Shown: positions 57,847 through 64,000 of the stretch, piece after piece
How positions within the stretch are numbered: position 1 is the stretch's first letter
How the letters are laid out: each line of letters begins with the position of its first letter
Assembly: GCA_010015655.1 (NCBI GenBank)
Contig: ML976765.1
Span: forward strand, 135,084-199,083
Reading direction: 5' to 3'
Length of the DNA: 64,000 nt
From: Bimuria novae-zelandiae CBS 107.79
Taxonomy: Eukaryota; Ascomycota; Dothideomycetes; Pleosporales; Didymosphaeriaceae
Notes under the pieces: model-generated
Told to the model about the DNA's origin: nothing
Database searches by the model: none
The model's input: the letters and a program-made list of their open reading frames with translations, nothing else
Translations under genes and position numbers: made by a program

Positions 57847-60843
57847 CAGAGCTGGCAACAAGCAAGTCAATCAAGTTAAGGTGAATTGCTTAATTAATTA
57901 ACTAATATAGTGGCTTTTGCTTAACTTGATTGACTTAATAGCGTAAATCAGGCTTAATTTATTAACTTAATTAACTTAATTAATAACTTTGCTAAGCTAA
58001 TTAAGGGTAATTAACTGCTGTAGATCTCGTAGATAGTCTCTAGCTTATTAGGGGTAATAGCGTTAGTATATTAATTATTTACTATTATTATAGGCTTTAA
58101 GCTAAGGCGCTTCTAGCTGCGTAGTAATTATAGCGTAGATAGAAGATCCACTTTTATACATAACTGTCTTATCTCTAATAAATTACCTAACTTTAAGAAG
58201 GTCCTTTTATAATTAGTGGCGGCGGCGGGGATACTAAGGATATTAAGAGTAAAGCGCGATAAGATAGGATATTTATTAGCCTTACCTATTTAATAAAGTA
58301 GTAGGTTACGCGTAAATAGAGAGTCTTTTAGTATAAGTAGTTTAATTATCTACCGCTCGAACTTATTACGGCGGAGGACTAGGCAGGCGTTGTCACCTTA
58401 TAGAGTGGCTCTTACAAAGTCTAACTAGCTACTAGATGGCCTAGTACGTGCCTTCTTTAGTAGAGGCTCTAGCGTACTAATAGGAGATACGGCATCTTTA
58501 AACTCTAACTACAAGCATTAAAAGCTAACGTGGTAATTATTTAGCCAGCCTTTGTAGGTGTGACACCCCTTATAGAGATCCTCGTCGTAATTAAGTAGTA
58601 TAGCCTATATCTTATTTATAAGGCCTTTTGTGCGTGGGTGGAGATAACAAGCCGCGTAATATGCTAAGGCGTCCTTTAGCTTACGCAGGTACTTAAGGAT
58701 CTTTATATAAGCTATATTATAGGTAGCTTTTATATAGTCCTCCAGGGCATTAACGTTGTTAAAGTTAATATTATTATATTAAAAGAGTATCTTATTAAGG
58801 GTAGTAACAAGCTATAAGAGCGTAGGGAGGACCTCCTATATCGTACCTAACATGCTAGCCACGCCCCTGCCCTCTATACAAATAGTGGCTTCTTTAAACA
58901 GTTGTAGGATTCTTTAGTACTCTATAATTATCGCCTAGTCCTTAGCAGTAAGGCTATCTTCTTTAATAAACTAACGTTGCTTAATATTAGGCATATTATT
59001 GCGTTATTAGGTGCTATAGTAATAATACTTAATAAGCTTATAATTAATATAATTATTAAGGGGTGCGTGGAGCTCGAGCGCGCGCGTAAAATAGTTATAA
59101 TAAAAGTTTTATCTTGTCTTTACTAGCTTAATAATCTCTAACGTCTTTAGCTTGTTATTACTACCTAATTAGGCGTTGTAGGTTACTTAATACTATTTAA
59201 GAAGCTAGCGAGCTTAAGGGGTGTAAATAGAGGTAATAATATTAATAAGTACGCTTAATAGGCTAGCCTATCGCTACTCTTTAAGAAATGCTATCTTATT
59301 ATTAAAATACTTATCCGCGTTATTAAAGGCGTTGCAATCTTTGCTAAAGATAATTTATTAGGCTATAAAGTTAATTATATAGTAGGCGTAACGCAGACGC
59401 TAATAGTAGGCGTTAAAATTATATTTAATAGTTAGGGCGTTAATTATAGCGTCGTTATTAGTAGCATTATTAAGAACAAAGTAACCTAAGCTATAGGTAA
59501 ATATCTTAAAGCTTTTAAGCGTAGCGTTAATAATAGTGGCAATATTAGCGTCTGTATATTAGCCTATTAGTAATAGTAGGCCTAATACGTAATTGCAAGG
59601 GTTGCCGTCGCTATTAAGATAGTGGACGTAAATACCTGTTAGCGCCTGTTTGCCGCCTATTAACGTCTAATTATTAAAGGAGATATAGATGGCCGATCGT
59701 GCGTCTTATAGATAATTAATAATAGTAGGTATATAAGACTTGTACTCCGCAATTATATAGGCTTATAAGGTGTTATAAGATCTCCACATCTCTGCCTTAG
59801 CTAACAGGTTAGCCTATTATAACATGTGGCGAAAAGCTGCGCCCTCGATTACTAAGAGCGCCTAGTTATCTATTACTACCTAATTAAGCACTAATTGTAG
59901 GAAACTCGTGTGCAAGAAGCTTAATATAATAAGGTTAGTAACGCCTTAAAATACTATAAGGCCTTTATAGTAGATATAGGCGAGTAGGGATAATTAAAAG
60001 GATAACGTTATTATTATCGTGCGAGAGGTAGACTTTTAGCCACCCTTATTAATATAGTGCCTAGCTTTACGCTCTGCGAGATAGCGCGTAATTAACGTTA
60101 TTAATTAATTAGCCTAGTAGAACCTATCTAGTTACTTATAGAGGTGGTAATAATAGTAGAGCTAATACAGGCGGTGTTATTTATAGTGCTAAAGGTAATA
60201 CCTATATTACTAAACCTAGCTCTTTCAATTGCGCTTTAGGGCGAGAGACGGCTTATAATAACCTAGTAGGCGTTGCTAATTAATACCGTTGTAATTATTA
60301 TCGTCGTCTTTAATATTGCTATTAATAGCTAATTACGCGTCGCCTATAGAGCTCTTGTTAGCGTCTAGCTCTAATAGCGCGTTAGTAGCCATATTGGTGC
60401 TACTATCTTTAGGGAGGGTTTGTAACGCCTTACTTTTAAGCTACTAGCTAAAAACTTAAGAGAGGTTGCGGTTTATGCCCTCTAAGCGATTAGGCAACGC
60501 TATATTAATAGAGGAGGGCATTAGTAGAGGGTAGGAGGTAGGTTAAGGTAGTAGAGATATTAGACAATTGGCGCTATACTATATTAGGCAGCGCTAGGCT
60601 CTAACGCTAGTAAGTCTAATATGCCTTAAGTTAAGATTTACCCGCGCAGGATCTTCCTAACGCCTATAACTTATAATTACCCCTATATTATAGCCTATTA
60701 AGTCTACTAATTAAGTTAATTAAACAGGCATAATTTGCTTAATTAACTTAATAACTTTTACCTCCCTAATTAACTTAATTAACTTGCTACAATCAAGTCA
60801 ATCAAGTCAAGTTATCAAGTCGACTTGCTTGTTGCCAGCTCTG
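57847..60843 (-). mobile_element. hAT-superfamily DNA transposon, 2,997 bp, RIP-degraded
   Basis: Terminal inverted repeats start CAGAGCTGGCAACAAGCAAG at both ends, a typical hAT CAGxG-type terminus. Flanking 8-bp target duplications are gccgggag (57839-57846) and gccgagag (60844-60851), differing by one G/A. Subterminal regions are packed with short repeats of CAAGTCAATCAAGT and TTAATTAACTTAAT, the usual transposase-binding subterminal repeats. The interior encodes a degenerate hAT transposase on the minus strand. Confidence 0.93.
58200..60500 (-). pseudogene. hAT transposase remnant
   Basis: The C-terminal dimerisation domain is clear on the minus strand (about 58160-58680): DALAYYAACYLHPRTK, then KYPILSRFTLNILSIPAAAT and KRTFLKLGNLLEIRQLCIK. 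These match the hAT pattern of a Tyr-Pro-x-Leu-Ser motif, then Leu-Ser-Ile-Pro and Glu-Arg-x-Phe. The N-terminal limit near 60500 is an estimate. Many TAA/TAG codons; inactive. Confidence 0.8.
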
Positions 60844-61221
60844 GCCGAGAGCCTGAACATGTACATCTCCGGCAAATTCAGTGATGCATCATCGGACGCC
60901 GTGATCCGCGCCGTCATCGGAGGCTGGTGTGCTGACATGGAAGGCTGACATCTAAGGCTGGTCTCTCGCCACGGCAGATATGACTTGAAGATTTCGACGA
61001 GCCCGTCTAATTCCAGCTCCCAAGTCTCATCGCCTCATGCACATGCGTAACAGTCGTCGCATCCCAGCGAAGCAAACTCCGAATGCCCCCTGTCGTGGGA
61101 GCTCTATACCTTCTCTCCAGTCATACGCCCGCACATGGTGGCAGTGGGTCGACTCCATCGATTCCTTGCTCCATGTCCTGCTTCTCCGCATACAGAACTC
61201 GGATAAATATATTCCATGTTT

Positions 61222-62524
61222 CTACCATCCTCTTTTACAATTCTCAACGTCAGACTCATTCGACGGTGCCGTGACCGAGTACTCTCGTGTGACCATCGCT
61301 CCCTTGTGAAGTATTCTGCTCTGACTCTCGTCAGAGTCACGACGGGGTGTTTCTGTGTCCCTTCCCTCGTCCATGTTCTCGAGCGGGATCACGCCCTTGG
61401 TATCGTTGCGAGACATGGTGCCGCTGAACATAGCCCTCGCTCGGCTAATGCTGTAGCCGTTGCCGACTCGGTAGCCGCCAGCGTAGGGTTCCGAGGAGCG
61501 AGTTTTGTTGCCAGTCTTGTTGAGGAAGAAGAACAAGCGCATGGAGGGGAGGCAGGCCGTTATGATCGCTTATGGTGTGTTAGCATAATCGGGAATTTGG
61601 GCATAGAGAGAATCTGTTACCAGCTGTGTTCTCGAGCATATGATAGAACGTGAACTTGATGACATTTACGGATCCCGTGGTAGGATTGCAGAAAACCAGT
61701 CGTAAGATACCGAAGGTGATAGGGAGCAATGGAAGCAAGAAGATGGTGGCTAGAATGATCTTCCGGCGTTGGTTGACCTGTAGCTTCCAGAGCAACGGAA
61801 AAGGAATTAGAAGCAGAAGGGCGTCGACGGCTATGTCTGAGCCTGCCGAAAAGAGAAAGACAAGATTGGACAGGTAAATGTCCCGTTGTGACGAGCAACC
61901 TTCTGGACCGAATTTGAAGAAGGTTGATGGGGCCCCACACGCGAAGAGTTGCATGAAAATGGTGATGATATAAGTTGACGCGGTTACGAACAACATGATG
62001 TACCAGAAGATCCGCATTCGTGTCTGCAGCGAGTCGAAGAGCCGCCAGAAGAACAGGAGCAGTGACAGTTTGACTGACCATACTATACACTCGTTAGACG
62101 CAATAGCCGGGTGAGATGATGAATCATACATGTCGTCCAAAGTGTTATCAAGACAGCAAACTGGTACTTGAGGTAAAGCATTGCTCTGTCCTGCGCGTTC
62201 GCTGGCGGAATGCCTCCGACGGCAAGGATGCTTTTCAGCGCTTCCAATTCGTACATTGGCGGAATCATGAGCTGTGAAATAATTGCTGAACCAACATGGC
62301 AAAACAGAGCGAATAGAATGACGTAATCATTGCTAAAGAGCTTTTTGTTGTGTTGGTATTGGATAAAGGTTCGAAAGCCCACGAAACCGATACAGAAAGC
62401 AAGTTCTACCCACAGAAGTGCCTGTAGAATGCGATGGTTAACCGTTGCTGCGACAGGTGGGTGTGCCACTTACGCCTTGGATCGATCGTGAGATGAAGAC
62501 GGGCGGGACTGAATCGTCCGCCAT
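61222..62524 (-). CDS. fungal rhodopsin-like seven-helix membrane protein (PTH11-related)
   Basis: Exons on the minus strand, 62524-62474, 62421-62130, 62082-61621 and 61568-61222 (introns 52, 47 and 52 nt), give 383 aa. A short exon MADDSVPPVFISRSIQG leads to the first helix (ALLWVELAFCIGFVGFRTF). Further helices follow: YVILFALFCHVGSAIISQL, the pair WTTLWSVKLSLLLFFWRLF restored across a junction, IFWYIMLFVTASTYIITIF, the loop CGAPSTFF...GPEGCSSQ, LVFLFSAGSDIAVDALLLLI and ITFGILRLVF. A polar cytosolic tail ends the protein. This is the rhodopsin-type integral membrane domain common in Pezizomycotina and related to the Pth11 receptor family, without a retinal-binding Lys motif. Ligand and signalling role are unknown. 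The first exon gives the only ATG; the long frame of exon 2 has none at its start. Confidence 0.85.
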
Positions 62525-64000
62525 ATTCAGCCACGAGCTGAAAATATGACAGTGATCGAGGCGACTATGAGAGGTGGAGCGGCGTTCTATTGTATACTTC
62601 GTCGACTAGCGATGCGAAAAGCAAATGCACGAACCAGGAATATCGATAAAGCGCTTCGGACTGCCTTCGAAGGAAGAATTTATTATTCGCCGACACCCCA
62701 AGGTAACACAACCCATGTCGCCGTTACTAGGTAGTTATTGGATACAAACTATGTCGTGGGGTTCTGAAGCCCGGGGCAATGGGCAATCCTGCTGCACCTT
62801 GCATATCGAAGGAAGTAGGATGCAGTAGGGACAGGAGACAATGGATGAAGCTGGGATTCGTATGGAAGCAACAACAAGACGGAACGATAGACAGCGAAAG
62901 TATTTGCACGTAGGTGGTGTTAAAGGCCGCTTCGCAGACTCACAACTTCTAGTCTCTACGCGAGCTGACGATGCATGTTTTCTGTAGACGATGGGGCCAA
63001 ATCTATGACGGTGGAGAGTGAAACAAGATCTAACCCCTCCACGCTGTCGCAACGTGCCAAATCGCAGCCGCAACGGTGTTGACATGGCACCGGGTTGCAG
63101 TCTCGCAACAGCCAGGACTGCTGGGTCAGAAAGTAGCGATGCGCCAGGCCAGATCATCGGTTCAACGCGTGGGTTACCCAACGGGATGGTGCTCCTAATT
63201 GGGTAATTGTGAGAATGTGGGCCGAGAATTGTGGGTAGATGAGTTTTGGTACAGGCCAAGGATTCGGAGGACCGAAATTATGGAGCTATCCTTCGCCTTA
63301 TCAGGCTAGTTGGTGGACTATGAGTTATCGTCATCTTGCTGTAGGCTAAGACGGCCTAGCCATAGTTTCCTCTTGAGAGAGGCGATTTTTGTTAGACACG
63401 CGGACGGAGATCTAGAGGGATAGCCTAGCGTTGTCGAAATAAAGGGATCCGATTCCAACGAGAAGTGCCGCGAGCATTCTGGTTCACACTGGCCGGACTG
63501 GCGCACAAGCTGACGTCCGCCTGACGGCGCATTGCCAAAATCTCACCCGCCCGCGTGCGCCTATCCGGACGCGAAGGTGCCAACCGTCGCGGCACGGCAC
63601 AAGCCGTAGATATATGGTAGAGTAGGTGGGATTTGGGTTTGAGCATGTGATGATGAAGGGATGCCGAGGGGCACACGGAAGGTTCGCAGGTCGCTTCAGA
63701 CGCCTATACCATTGAAAATAGGCCAACCTTGGCCGGCGCGGATGCAGAGCGTGGTGTTCAGCGTGCTGGGCGGCCAGTAGTTAGATTGGGCCCGTTAGGG
63801 GAGGTACTTGTGTATGAACCCGTGCGACTGTTGTTGGTGGCGCGCTACGTTCCCGCCCCCGGGTGGAGACTGTTAGCCTGTCACACTGCAGCCCGCTTCC
63901 AAAATCGCTTCAAGTGCGTCACGCTGATGGTAGACACCTGAGCTCCGAACAACTTCCAACGTTTTAAGCCCTCCCAAAGGTTGTGGGCACATTGCTTAGC
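62525..64000. other. interval to window end, no gene recognised
   Basis: GC-balanced. Open frames on both strands overlap (the longest is 174 codons on the minus strand at 62735-63259) and have no recognisable domain or splice-linked neighbours. The first few hundred bases presumably contain the promoter of the rhodopsin-like gene. Confidence 0.4.

Noticed and set aside
62735..63259. 174-codon minus-strand frame
   Set aside because: No domain, no splice-linked partner, and overlapped by another frame on the opposite strand.
1..64000. CRISPR arrays, bacterial-type operons or prophage
   Set aside because: No regularly spaced short repeats with unique spacers; spliceosomal introns and RIP show a fungal nuclear genome. 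The only regular tandem array is the 43-bp LTR repeat.

Overview
ORGANISM AND KIND OF SEQUENCE. This is a filamentous ascomycete (Pezizomycotina), probably a Dothideomycete; the class is an inference from gene content, not proven. Genes have short introns (mostly 46-60 nt) with GTAAGT-like donors and CTAAC/CTAAT-type branch sites. GC-balanced blocks carrying genes alternate sharply with very AT-rich blocks in which every transposon frame is full of TAA/TAG stops. That is the signature of repeat-induced point mutation (RIP): C-to-T changes that turn TGG and CAR codons into stops and GAY into AAY.

LAYOUT. 1-6033: RIP-degraded Ty1/copia retrotransposon whose 5' LTR runs off the window. It holds a nested 1.2-kb insertion and a GC-rich island that escaped RIP. 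6034-22914: gene block with a membrane-anchored aspartic-protease-like protein, a Ctr-type copper transporter, a spherulin-4-like protein, an F-box protein, the ribosome-biogenesis factor Nop4, about 5 kb with no recognisable gene, and a small Cys/His protein. 22915-23476: a cytochrome-b5-like (Dap1/MAPR type) haem-binding protein whose start codon lies about 25 bp from a transposon. 23502-30339: cluster of piggyBac-like elements, including a 4.4-kb near-perfect palindrome. 30808-35623: an agmatinase-family gene and an unrecognised disordered, probably nuclear, protein. 36950-45700: AT-rich block with a Ty3/gypsy chromovirus and a pogo/Fot1 transposon. 47038-57539: SulP sulfate transporter, Vps9 Rab5 exchange factor and, divergently, an ASNSD1-like asparagine-synthase-domain protein, followed by two damaged genes, one frameshifted and one with two RIP-like nonsense codons. 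57847-60843: complete but RIP-dead hAT element with 8-bp target duplication. 61222-62524: fungal rhodopsin-like seven-helix membrane protein; beyond that nothing recognisable.

HOW IT FITS TOGETHER. The host genes are unrelated housekeeping or membrane functions (sulfate and copper uptake, ribosome assembly, endosomal trafficking, polyamine metabolism); no biosynthetic cluster is visible. The most informative content is transposon archaeology. One 116-bp sequence is present once intact and once split by a transposon. A palindromic piggyBac-like element has two transposase arms. An insertion in the copia leader shares its ends with the gypsy block. RIP-like damage also appears in a gene next to the hAT insertion. 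All exon boundaries were inferred by eye from splice signals, frame continuity and family expectation.
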